Source of the DNA: Chloroflexota bacterium
GTDB lineage: Bacteria > Chloroflexota > Anaerolineae > Thermoflexales > Thermoflexaceae
Assembly: GCA_030550075.1 (NCBI GenBank)
Contig: JAUQQB010000076.1
Coordinates: 1 to 9,589, forward strand
Length of the DNA stretch: 9,589 nt
Reading direction: 5' to 3'
Position numbers and translations under genes: made by a program
Notes under the pieces: model-generated
Database searches by the model: none
What the model was told of the DNA's origin: nothing
What the model saw: the letters and a program-made list of their open reading frames with translations, nothing else
Shown: positions 1-6,612 of the stretch, in pieces
Numbering within the stretch: position 1 is the stretch's first letter
Layout of the letters: the number at the start of each line of letters is the position of its first letter

Positions 1-99
1 TGACGATAGGTCTGCCCACCTTATCCCGCTTGGTCCCATCGGTGCGACGAATGCGATGAGCTTTCGACCGGGAGGGCTTCCTCGAGGGGGCCGGTGAGT
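1..99. other. Left edge, no assigned gene
   Basis: I see no complete gene here. One minus-strand frame is open from the left edge through this stretch and encodes a basic segment containing RIRRTDGTKRDKVGRPIV at about 3-56. It looks more protein-like than the other frames, but it has no visible start codon or ribosome binding site. It could be the beginning or a remnant of a gene lying to the left. I do not recognise a family, and chance coding potential in GC-rich DNA is equally possible. Confidence 0.2.
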
Positions 100-123
100 C
101 CCTCCCTCCTTCCCTCCCTTCCC
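100..123 (-). other. G-quadruplex-type G-tract motif
   Basis: The plus strand is pure pyrimidine for 24 bases. The minus strand therefore carries five GGG runs and one GG run separated by one or two A residues. This fits the G3+N1-7 quadruplex pattern, and the mirror-like pyrimidine tract could also form a triplex. It lies just past the T-run of the operon terminator at 154-187 and overlaps the left arm of the hairpin at 113-151. Any role in stopping polymerase is inference. Confidence 0.5.
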
Positions 124-151
124 ACGGCTCAAAGGACCGTGGGAGGGGAGG
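113..151. repeat. 15-bp inverted repeat (hairpin)
   Basis: The arms at 113-127 and 137-151 pair over 15 bp with one G-T wobble around a 9-base loop; the core is CCCACGG/CCGTGGG. No T-run follows it on the minus strand and only purines follow on the plus strand, so by itself it is not a classical intrinsic terminator. It sits immediately beyond the T-run of the terminator at 154-187 and may back it up. Confidence 0.6.
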
Positions 152-153
152 AG

Positions 154-187
154 AAAAAGTACCACACCAAAATCATTCGTGTAGTAC
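154..187 (-). terminator. Intrinsic terminator of the phn-hydrolase operon
   Basis: On the minus strand, GTACTACAC (187-179) pairs with GTGTGGTAC (167-159) over 9 bp with one G-U pair and an 11-base loop. TTTTT (158-154) follows directly. This is the classical hairpin plus U-tract layout, in the direction of the upstream operon. It lies about 270 bases after the hydrolase stop codon, which is unusually far. The gap may once have been coding. Confidence 0.65.
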
Positions 188-454
188 CCAGGTTTCCTCG
201 GAGGTGGAGCCGGGCACCGGAGGTCCCGGCTCCACCCTCAAACTCCTTGGGCATTTACCCACCCCCGGAAGGAGTGGCATGCAGGTGGGGGTAGGAGCGG
301 GCATGGGCGCGGGGGTGAGGGTATTGGTCGGCGCCGCCGTCGAGGTTGGCGACGGGCATGGTGCAAAGCCTTACATCACCGAGCGGAACGATGGTAGGAG
401 CCGTGCCCTCGCCACAGGCTCCTGCTTTGGAAAGAGACGAGAGCGCACATGGGA
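188..454 (-). other. Transcribed 3' region with decayed Pro/Thr-rich frame
   Basis: This stretch lies between the hydrolase stop and the terminator, and I find no convincing intact gene in it. In the same frame as the hydrolase, translation past the TAA at 455-457 runs 27 codons to a second TAA (371-373), then 65 codons to a TGA at 173-175 inside the terminator. That last part holds a run rich in Pro, Thr, Ser and Ala (284-355, including TNTLTPAPMPAPTPT), typical of linkers in secreted proteins. A 97-codon TTG-start frame at 255-548 has a hydrophobic segment but no ribosome binding site. I think this is a remnant rather than a gene. Confidence 0.4.
203..236. repeat. Perfect 12-bp inverted repeat (hairpin)
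   Basis: GGTGGAGCCGGG (203-214) pairs perfectly with CCCGGCTCCACC (225-236). The intervening bases can add a small ACC/GGT stem. No T-run follows on either strand, so it is not an intrinsic terminator. It lies in the 3' untranslated part of the hydrolase operon, just ahead of the real terminator, and could protect the message end from exonucleases. Confidence 0.6.
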
Positions 455-3400
455 TTAAGAGCACCAACATAAGAGAAGCAAGCACAGCCTCACCCCATGC
501 ATGACTGCCGGCCATCCGTTGGGCAGCAGGAGAATCGTAGTAAACCAACCCAGTCCTGCCGCACGCTGTTCACCAGTCATCTGCAAAACACTTAATCCCA
601 AGTCATGGATGGTCGACGGGAAGTACCCAAGCCACTCGCCTCGCAGCGCGAAGAGTGGAAGGACGTTATGCGCTTGGTCGGATGCTCGGGTGAATTGAAG
701 CGCCACGTCAGTGGTCAGCGGCGCTGGCAGGGTCAGGGTCAGCACACCTCCAACAGCGGGGATGCTCTGGGTAAGGAAGATGGTGCCGCTGAGGGTATCC
801 CACCAGGTGACATGGTAAGTGTCTGGGAGCAGTCCGCTTACGGTGACCGTGCCGGAAATCGGCGGGATGGGCACGCCGTCCACCACATTGCGCCAGGTGT
901 GATGGCGGTTATGCACCCACAGGTGGCCCCGTCCGGCAACGCGGTCCACCTGCCCCCAGGCGCGCAGGTCGGGATGAGAAGGGATGGCGCGGGCATCCTC
1001 GTAGCGCCCGTTGTTTAGAGGGATGCTGTCCATAAAGTCGCGGAACGCCTTAAAGTGATCACAGAGATCGTATCGGCGGATACTGACCGGGTCCCAATAG
1101 AGTTCGTACAGCCCACCCGGGTTGATTTGCCCCCAGAGAAAGTTGTGAAGCCACACGCCCTGCACATCGAGCGTCTGGCTGTATACGTGGTCCCCGTGAT
1201 AATCGCCATCGTCGCCGATGGCAACCTCGCCGCGCGTGACAGGCTTGCCAGGCCCGGAGAGCGTCCGACCGCCAATCTGCAGGCTGTAAGCGGCGGTCAG
1301 GAACGCCGTGTCGTGGTAAAGGAGCGTCAGGTCAAACTCCCCGTTGAGATACACCTTGCGCCCGTCGGGGCTGATGAGTTCTATGTTATCGATCCAGGCA
1401 TCGCCGCCGGTGCCGAAGGAGTTCTGGAAGAAGATGGCAAGGGAGTGGATGGCGTTATCGCGAAGGACGATGCGGGCCGAGAGGGGAGCCTCGGCACCGG
1501 TATGGGTGTGCTGGCTATCAAAGACGCGCCAGTCGTAGGTGCCGGCGGGTGCAGAACATACGAAATCCTGGCCGCTTTCCGCAGGCGGGACCACATTGGA
1601 TCGGGTATTGTCCAGGATCCACAGAAGGCGCGGGCCAGCAAGAGCGTTGGGGATGCCGTAGTCGCAGGTGCCCGTGAAATTCTCCGCCTTCATCTGGTAA
1701 CGGATCACCCACTCGCCAGCGCCTCGAATGACGAGTGAGGGTGGGGTGCCGCTGGCGTTATAAAACCGGACGGACCCGGGGATGCGCACGGAATATCCGC
1801 TACCCCCATACACATAAGCTGGTCGATCCTCTAAACTCAGGGGATCGCCGATGTTTTGGGCCCAGCCGGCGTAGCGATTGCCGCAGCAAGCGTAGGCGTG
1901 GATGTCGGCGTAGTCCACCGCAGCGTAGGCCGGGTGGCCCCAGAACTCAGCGACCGGGAAGCTATGCCAGTTCGAGGTGGTAACCAGGTGGCGCTGGGGA
2001 TCGTGGGCCTTCATAAACCGTCCGAAAGCCTCGGCCATCGCATAATGGTTGTCATTATAGGGGTCGCCTTCATTCATCAGTTCCCAGGAATGCACCGCCC
2101 GGGAGTAGCCCCAGCGGGCGATCAGGTAGCGCCAGAAGTATTCGTGATAGCGCCGCACAGCGGTATTCGGCGCAGCGTAGAAACGGTCGTTGTTTAACTC
2201 GTAGTAAGCGCCCACGGGGTTACCATGGGCATCGATGTGATTCGCGACCCAGTCGTTCTTCTCCAGCACAACCAGACGGATCGTGACACCATGTTGCGCC
2301 GCCTTCTCCAGGATATAGTCCCACTGCCACGAGGGCTGCTGGTCAAAATACAGGTGATAGGCGAAGCGGTTCTTGCGCAGCACCTCCGGCCCGACCGGCA
2401 CGCCGCCGGACATCTCGCGCAGCGAAACCTCGTCCACGAAGGCGTCACCGCCGGTCGTGTTCTCCAGAATCAGGTAGAGGTAGTCCAGGAAGTATTCGCC
2501 CGGCCCGGTGGTGAAAGTGGCGGTGATCTCCTGCCAGGCGGTCGTGCCGTTAACGTAGCCCAGCAGACGAGTGGACTGTCCGGACGTGGCGGCTGGGTCG
2601 GAGCAAGACTCCCCCAGCCAGCCGCCTTTGCGCACTGTGAAGCCGTAGTCCGGGAAGGAAGCATTGCGCGGCCCGGTCACGCCCACTGTCCGCAGCCGCA
2701 CACGCAGAAGGTAGGTCGTGCGAGGCTTGACGGCGACGTTATTGCTGAATCCCTGGAACATACAGGGGTTACGCTCGTTGTTGACCCCCGGGTCTGCGTA
2801 ATCCCATAGCCGGAGTGAAAACCGGTGATCGGAGTAGGCAACGGTGTAGGTCAGGCTGGCGGCGTTGAAATAGCCTCCCTCGTAGGGCAAATGATGCGAA
2901 CTCCAGGGATGCCATGCTGCCATATAGATGCTTTGGCCTGTCATCCAGACACGCAGGAAGTTCACGCGGTGCCGGCCGAAGCGCTCCATTTCCTCATCCA
3001 CGGAGTAGGTAAAGTGAGCCTCATCAAACCCGGTGTTGTGCCCCACCCCAATAAACGGCGTGCCGTCGGAATACTCAAAGTAGCCGGGGTCGGTGGGGCT
3101 GACCCGGATGAAGCCGTGGTTGAGCGGGTCGGTGGAGAGGGTGACGGTGAATGTGCCCTCGCTGCTTTGAACGGTGCCGGAGGCATCGGTGACACGGATG
3201 CGGTAACGCCACAGGCCGGTCCGCGAGGGGGCGAAGCGGATCTTCCATATCGGCGCGCCGACCGGATAGAGCCATTCCAGACCGGAGCGACAGTGATTCT
3301 GCGGTGTGTCCCCAATACACTGGCGCTGATAGTACTGATAGAGAAACCCGGGCTGGGTGATGACGGTGGCCCAGTTGTCGGGGCTGAAGAGGCCATCCAC

Positions 3401-3664
3401 GCTGATGCCGACTCCAGCTGGCACCCCCGGCGGCGGGGAGGGATCGTAAGGGAAGAAGGGATTCGTAGCGACGGTCCCGGTGATGTCAAAGGTTAATTCA
3501 AATTTCTCATAGAGGCCGACGGTATCCGCATTGGCCCGGATGTTGTGGATCTGGAGCGTGGTGGATGGGGCAGCCTCGGATTTCCTGCCGAGCGCTCTGG
3601 CTGGCAGCAATACTGCACCCAGCGCGATAACGAGACCGCACAGGATTGGACCTGGCCGCTTCAT
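455..3664 (-). CDS. Secreted multidomain glycoside hydrolase (DUF5060, GH5-like barrel, two CBM-like inserts)
   Basis: This 1069-residue protein is probably an exported enzyme cleaving a plant or microbial polysaccharide. Residues 1-26 form a signal peptide (basic start, hydrophobic core, PARALG). An Ig-like DUF5060-type domain follows (about 33-180), then a clan GH-A barrel with the features of GH5: NFLRVW (235-240), WELMNEG with acid/base Glu532, DIHAY (587-591), KPVTRGE with nucleophile Glu813, and a WLHNFLWG strand (838-845). Two jelly-roll modules resembling CBM4/9 interrupt the barrel, at about 266-418 and 606-777, ending in GGDAFVDEVSL and GGDAWIDNIEL. A beta-sandwich (about 900-992) closes the protein. 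Paired cysteines fall within single modules (116/125, 301/354, 667/703), which suggests disulfides. Residues 1010-1069 look like a non-native tail. The ATG has a GAAGGA site (3675-3680) and lies 17 bases after phnE, so it belongs to that operon. The substrate is unknown. Confidence 0.85.
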   Translation of the reverse strand: MKRPGPILCGLVIALGAVLLPARALGRKSEAAPSTTLQIHNIRANADTVGLYEKFELTFDITGTVATNPFFPYDPSPPPGVPAGVGISVDGLFSPDNWATVITQPGFLYQYYQRQCIGDTPQNHCRSGLEWLYPVGAPIWKIRFAPSRTGLWRYRIRVTDASGTVQSSEGTFTVTLSTDPLNHGFIRVSPTDPGYFEYSDGTPFIGVGHNTGFDEAHFTYSVDEEMERFGRHRVNFLRVWMTGQSIYMAAWHPWSSHHLPYEGGYFNAASLTYTVAYSDHRFSLRLWDYADPGVNNERNPCMFQGFSNNVAVKPRTTYLLRVRLRTVGVTGPRNASFPDYGFTVRKGGWLGESCSDPAATSGQSTRLLGYVNGTTAWQEITATFTTGPGEYFLDYLYLILENTTGGDAFVDEVSLREMSGGVPVGPEVLRKNRFAYHLYFDQQPSWQWDYILEKAAQHGVTIRLVVLEKNDWVANHIDAHGNPVGAYYELNNDRFYAAPNTAVRRYHEYFWRYLIARWGYSRAVHSWELMNEGDPYNDNHYAMAEAFGRFMKAHDPQRHLVTTSNWHSFPVAEFWGHPAYAAVDYADIHAYACCGNRYAGWAQNIGDPLSLEDRPAYVYGGSGYSVRIPGSVRFYNASGTPPSLVIRGAGEWVIRYQMKAENFTGTCDYGIPNALAGPRLLWILDNTRSNVVPPAESGQDFVCSAPAGTYDWRVFDSQHTHTGAEAPLSARIVLRDNAIHSLAIFFQNSFGTGGDAWIDNIELISPDGRKVYLNGEFDLTLLYHDTAFLTAAYSLQIGGRTLSGPGKPVTRGEVAIGDDGDYHGDHVYSQTLDVQGVWLHNFLWGQINPGGLYELYWDPVSIRRYDLCDHFKAFRDFMDSIPLNNGRYEDARAIPSHPDLRAWGQVDRVAGRGHLWVHNRHHTWRNVVDGVPIPPISGTVTVSGLLPDTYHVTWWDTLSGTIFLTQSIPAVGGVLTLTLPAPLTTDVALQFTRASDQAHNVLPLFALRGEWLGYFPSTIHDLGLSVLQMTGEQRAAGLGWFTTILLLPNGWPAVMHGVRLCLLLLCWCS

Positions 3665-3681
3665 TGGGACTTATTCCTTCT

Positions 3682-4494
3682 CTACGGACGCAACAGATAG
3701 CGCCGTCGAACCCAGGCGCTCAGCGCATCCATGCCGATCACCAGGAGGAGCACCGCCAGGAGCACAGTGGTCAGACGGGAATAGGCCATGGTGCCCAGGT
3801 AGGCCTGCATGTAAAACCCAATGCCCCCGGCGCCCACCAGGCCCAGGACGGTGGAGGCCCGCACGTTATATTCCAGCATAAAGAGCAGCTGGCTGAGGAT
3901 CGCGTTGGCGCTCTCCGGCCAGAGGACGAAGCGGATCAGATGGCGGCGCTTCGCGCCCACCCCTCGCATCGCCTCCAGGATCTCTGGATCGATTGCTTCG
4001 AAAAGCTCTGCGTAGAGCTTGGCCAGGTAGCCCACGGTGTAGAAGGTCAGCGCCAGGGTTCCCGCCAGAGGACCCAGGCCCACGACAATGACCATCAGCA
4101 CCGCCCACAGCAGCGAGGGCACCGTTCGGATGGCGGCGACCAGGAAGCGAACAACGGCCACCACGCCCGCCGGAAACAACGTGCGGGACCCCAGCGCGCC
4201 CATAGGAAAGGAGAGAAGGAACCCCAGTAGGGTCCCGGCGAACGCCATCTGCAGGGTTTCCAGGAGGGCACCGGCGATCGTGGGCAGGATCTGGACATCG
4301 GGTGGGAACATCTCTTGAGCGAAGCGGGCCAGATTGAAAGCCCCCTGAATCAAACGTCCAGCCTCGAAAAACCCCATCCCGTTCAACAGCCAGGCCAGCA
4401 GGGCCACCAAGCCCAGGCTGAACCCCAGCTCCCGCCACCGGCGTCCCTCCAGGCTTTGTAACGTTCCATGAACGGCCAAACGCTTCGCGCTCAT
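3682..4494 (-). CDS. Phosphonate-type ABC transporter permease (PhnE family)
   Basis: This is a 270-residue inner-membrane permease, the usual PhnE length. It has a hydrophobic helix near 24-38, a BPD_transp_1-type core from about 72, and further helices near 108-122, 127-150 and 241-258. The cytoplasmic coupling loop that docks on the ATPase is clear: EAIDPEILEAMRGVGAKRRH (166-185), then IRFVLWP, which is the EAA motif. The ATG follows the phnC stop by one base (TGAAATG), so the two are translationally coupled, with an AAGGGAAG site about 7 bases upstream. Together with phnC and phnD it makes a complete importer, with this protein expected to form the homodimeric pore. The hydrolase gene follows after 17 bases with no terminator between. 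Confidence is high in the family and low in the ligand. Confidence 0.87.
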   Translation of the reverse strand: MSAKRLAVHGTLQSLEGRRWRELGFSLGLVALLAWLLNGMGFFEAGRLIQGAFNLARFAQEMFPPDVQILPTIAGALLETLQMAFAGTLLGFLLSFPMGALGSRTLFPAGVVAVVRFLVAAIRTVPSLLWAVLMVIVVGLGPLAGTLALTFYTVGYLAKLYAELFEAIDPEILEAMRGVGAKRRHLIRFVLWPESANAILSQLLFMLEYNVRASTVLGLVGAGGIGFYMQAYLGTMAYSRLTTVLLAVLLLVIGMDALSAWVRRRYLLRP

Positions 4495-4495
4495 T

Positions 4496-5284
4496 TCAAC
4501 GCTTCCCTTCCATAATCTCCCGGAACAACGGCCAGGTGAGATCCAGGGCCGGACTTTCGAAAACCACGCGGCCTTCCTTCAGGATCACCACATGATCCGC
4601 GAACTCCTGAACCAGCTGGAGTTCGTGGAGGTTCAGGATCACGGTCAGGCCCCTTTCCCGGGCCAGGCGATGGACAAAAGCCAGCACCTGAGCAGCTCGA
4701 GGAAGGTCCAGGTCGGAGACGAACTCATCCGCCAGGATCAGCTGGGGATCCTGCATCAGCGTGCGGGCGATGGCGACCCGCTGGCGCTCTCCCCCGCTAA
4801 GACGGAACACTTTCTCATTAGCCTTGTCCGCCAGATCCAGCATCTCCAGCAACGCCATGGCCCGCTCCATCTCTGAGCGGGGGAAAAACCCCAGAGCGGT
4901 CCGCCATCCATCATGACGGGCCAGGGATCCCAGGAGCACGTTCTCCAGCGCCGTCAGGCCCCGCACCAGCCCCAGCTGCTGCGGGATATACCCGATGATC
5001 TGACGCAGCGCCGGCCTCGGTTTCTCCCGCAATGGATGCCTCAGGAGAAAAATCTGCCCCCGCGGGAACGGAAGCAACCCCGCCAGGATCCGCATAAGCG
5101 TGGTCTTGCCTGCGCCGGACGGCCCCATGATGGCCCAGAATCCTCCCGCAGGAACCCGGAGATCCACCCCTCGCAGGATCCAGGCTCCTTCCCGATAAGC
5201 GAACCAGAGGTCCTCAACCACCACCGCGGGCACGGAGAGAAGGAGTGTCTCTTCGGAGTGTAGAGCGGTCAGAGGTCGTGTCAT
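4496..5284 (-). CDS. Phosphonate-type ABC transporter ATP-binding protein (PhnC family)
   Basis: This cytoplasmic ATPase powers the importer. I place the start at the ATG at 5284 (262 residues) because GAGGGA lies 6 bases upstream. A longer frame from 5380 has no ribosome binding site, and its ATG lies inside a hairpin arm. In the 262-residue numbering it has Walker A GPSGAGKT (54-61), a Q-loop at IPQQ, signature LSGGERQR (162-169), Walker B LILADE ending in Glu187, D-loop SDLD (190-193) and switch His220 in NLHE. The VEDLWFAYREG start and the helical insert after the Q-loop fit PhnC. All catalytic residues are present, so it should be active. Its stop is one base from the phnE start. Confidence 0.9.
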   Translation of the reverse strand: MTRPLTALHSEETLLLSVPAVVVEDLWFAYREGAWILRGVDLRVPAGGFWAIMGPSGAGKTTLMRILAGLLPFPRGQIFLLRHPLREKPRPALRQIIGYIPQQLGLVRGLTALENVLLGSLARHDGWRTALGFFPRSEMERAMALLEMLDLADKANEKVFRLSGGERQRVAIARTLMQDPQLILADEFVSDLDLPRAAQVLAFVHRLARERGLTVILNLHELQLVQEFADHVVILKEGRVVFESPALDLTWPLFREIMEGKR

Positions 5285-5290
5285 TCGAGA

Positions 5291-5296
5291 TCCCTC
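5291..5296 (-). promoter_or_regulatory. Ribosome binding site fixing the phnC start
   Basis: On the minus strand this reads GAGGGA, 6 bases before the ATG at 5284. No comparable site precedes the upstream in-frame ATG at 5380. This decides the shorter phnC model. Confidence 0.75.
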
Positions 5297-5345
5297 AATG
5301 AGAGTTTCGGGATTCCGGAAACCGTAATGCTCGGTTGCCCGTGAG

Positions 5346-5380
5346 ATGGCAGGACGGACCTTCGTTGCCCATCCTGCCAT
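5346..5380 (-). promoter_or_regulatory. Intercistronic hairpin between phnD and phnC
   Basis: On the minus strand ATGGCAGGATGGGC (5380-5367) pairs with GTCCGTCCTGCCAT (5359-5346) over 14 bp, with two G-U pairs and a 7-base loop (AACGAAG). It begins 18 bases after the phnD stop, within the 113-base gap to phnC. No U-run follows, so it is not a full terminator. By analogy with binding-protein transporter operons such as mal and his, it may stabilise the upstream phnD message or cause partial termination, giving more binding protein than membrane components. That role is inference. Confidence 0.6.
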
Positions 5381-5397
5381 CCGAACACCCGGTCGAA

Positions 5398-6342
5398 CTA
5401 CGGTGTGATCCGCTCCGAGAACGCAATACGGGTGCGCTTCACATATTCGCGAAGAGTCCCCAGATGGGCCTGGGCATCCGTCCGCTGGAACCCCACGAAG
5501 ATCCCGGAGATGAACTGGCGCATCAGGCTCCGGTATTCCGGCGCGCTCAGGCCCATCAGAGCATCAATCACCTTTGAACGCAGCGGCTCCGGAAGGGCCG
5601 GGCTCAACACGACCACGTGGGAGGGCAGCGGCCCCTGTCGCTCCAGCACCCGCGTGTTCGCCAGGACCTCCTGATAGAGCTTCTCCGGCACATCGCCGGC
5701 GATCACCGTGACATCCACCTGACCCGCCTTGAGAGCCTCCCAGCACGGGCTGTAGCCGCCGGCGAAGAGCACTTGGCCGAAGAAGGCCTTGGGGTCGACC
5801 TCCCGTCCTTCCGGAGACTCCGGCAGCAACCTCAGCTCAATCAACCGGGCCATCGGCCCGATGTAGCCGGAGGTCGAGATCGTGCTGGGGAAGCAGGCCC
5901 GCTTGCCCTTGAGATCCGTCAGGGATGTATACGGGCTGTCCTTCGGAACCACCCAGTAGGAGTAATAATATGTAGCCTCCGTCTTCTGGGAATCATGGAT
6001 GACCTCGCGTACTTCCGCCAGGACCACCTGGGCATTCGCCCGCTCCACCGCCAGGAGCCCGGCGAAGGGACCCATGAAGGCCACATGCGCCTGGCCGAAG
6101 CGCAACGCCTCCACTACCCCGGCCTGGCTGAGAGGGACATAAATCTCCACATCCACACCCGGCCCTAGACGCTGCTCCAGATACTGCTCCAGCGGCCGGG
6201 CTTTCTCCTGAACCTCCGCGGCCGTGAGGGTGGGTTGTACAGCGATCACCAGCCGCGTGGGCGATGCGCGTTGGGGAACACAGGCTGCGCCAAGCCCGAG
6301 CAAGGCTCCGATTATAAGCAGCTGATGGAATGAGAAACGCAT
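5398..6342 (-). CDS. Periplasmic-type substrate-binding lipoprotein (PhnD family)
   Basis: This 314-residue protein has a hydrophobic leader ending in LGLGAAC, so Cys21 is a likely lipid attachment site; Gly at position -3 makes the lipobox slightly unusual. The mature part matches the PhnD family (PF12974-type): LVIAVQPTLT, PLEQYLEQRLG (50-60), VVEALRFGQAHVAFMGPFAG (76-95), LTDLKGKRACF, and ISTSGY (155-160), equivalent to the Ser-Thr-Ser loop that holds the phosphonate group in E. coli PhnD. The usual Gly-Ser-His motif is replaced by GGYSPCWEAL (195-204), so the ligand pocket differs. Phosphonate, phosphite, phosphate or another oxyanion are all possible. GGAGGGA stands 4 bases before the ATG. 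It is the first gene of the operon, with a good promoter at 6376-6404. Confidence 0.87.
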   Translation of the reverse strand: MRFSFHQLLIIGALLGLGAACVPQRASPTRLVIAVQPTLTAAEVQEKARPLEQYLEQRLGPGVDVEIYVPLSQAGVVEALRFGQAHVAFMGPFAGLLAVERANAQVVLAEVREVIHDSQKTEATYYYSYWVVPKDSPYTSLTDLKGKRACFPSTISTSGYIGPMARLIELRLLPESPEGREVDPKAFFGQVLFAGGYSPCWEALKAGQVDVTVIAGDVPEKLYQEVLANTRVLERQGPLPSHVVVLSPALPEPLRSKVIDALMGLSAPEYRSLMRQFISGIFVGFQRTDAQAHLGTLREYVKRTRIAFSERITP

Positions 6343-6375
6343 CGGATCCCTCCGGGATGGAATGTTGCATTGATC

Positions 6376-6404
6376 ACTGTAACCATTGCCGGGTGCGCTG
6401 TCAA
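6376..6404 (-). promoter_or_regulatory. Sigma70-like promoter of phnD operon
   Basis: On the minus strand there is a perfect TTGACA (6404-6399), a 17-base spacer and TACAGT (6381-6376; four of six matches to TATAAT). Transcription would start near 6369, leaving a leader of about 26 bases before the phnD ATG. I see no clear Pho box and no LacI-type operator here. Confidence 0.65.
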
Positions 6405-6410
6405 TAGAAA

Positions 6411-6463
6411 TGGATTAATCGGAAAATTTTCAAAGGGGTTTTTAAATTAAGTAACCTTGGTTA
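6411..6463 (-). promoter_or_regulatory. AT-rich region upstream of the phnD promoter
   Basis: This stretch is strikingly AT-rich against the GC-rich background and lies directly upstream of the -35 box, where UP elements or activators act. It contains the perfect palindrome GAAAATTTTC (6422-6431), a TTTTTAAATTAA tract, and TAACC-TT-GGTTA (6452-6463). GGTTAC recurs at about 6470. A role in binding alpha subunits of polymerase or a regulator is inferred from position only. Confidence 0.35.
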
Positions 6464-6612
6464 TCTTCGGGTTACGAATCCCGCCACGGAGCGGCTCCAA
6501 GGAGGAGGCCTTCGATCCCGGGGGGCTTGGGAGAGCAAAGCGGGGAGCCCTGCAAAAGCTGAGGTGGGGCCTCTAGCCCCCGCCCCAGCCTCCCAAAAGA
6601 TCCTGGAGTGAC
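6464..6612. other. GC-rich intergenic stretch with hairpin
   Basis: I find no gene here. GAGGTGGGGC (6561-6570) pairs with GCCCCAGCCTC (6582-6592) with one bulge and one wobble. On the minus strand AGCTTTT follows, so it could be a weak second terminator behind the repeat array for transcripts from the GH57 gene. A looser GGGCT/AGCCC pairing spans about 6523-6550. Confidence 0.35.

Noticed and set aside
255..548. Small secreted or lipoprotein gene with a hydrophobic segment
   Set aside because: It starts with TTG without a ribosome binding site, overlaps the hydrolase 3' end, and has a weak lipobox and an Arg/His/Pro-rich tail; a decayed 3' region explains it equally well.
1055..3496. Plus-strand open frames (such as 1055-1738 and 2825-3496) opposite the hydrolase
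   Set aside because: They have no ribosome binding sites or domain motifs and lie fully antisense to a protein with a signal peptide and catalytic motifs.
5285..5380. 32-residue N-terminal extension of PhnC from the ATG at 5380
   Set aside because: There is no ribosome binding site, the codons lie in a hairpin, and the family normally starts near the 5284 ATG, which has GAGGGA upstream.
6343..6480. Pho box upstream of phnD
   Set aside because: I could not find two properly spaced CTGTCAT-like repeats; the single TGTCAA is accounted for by the -35 box on the other strand.
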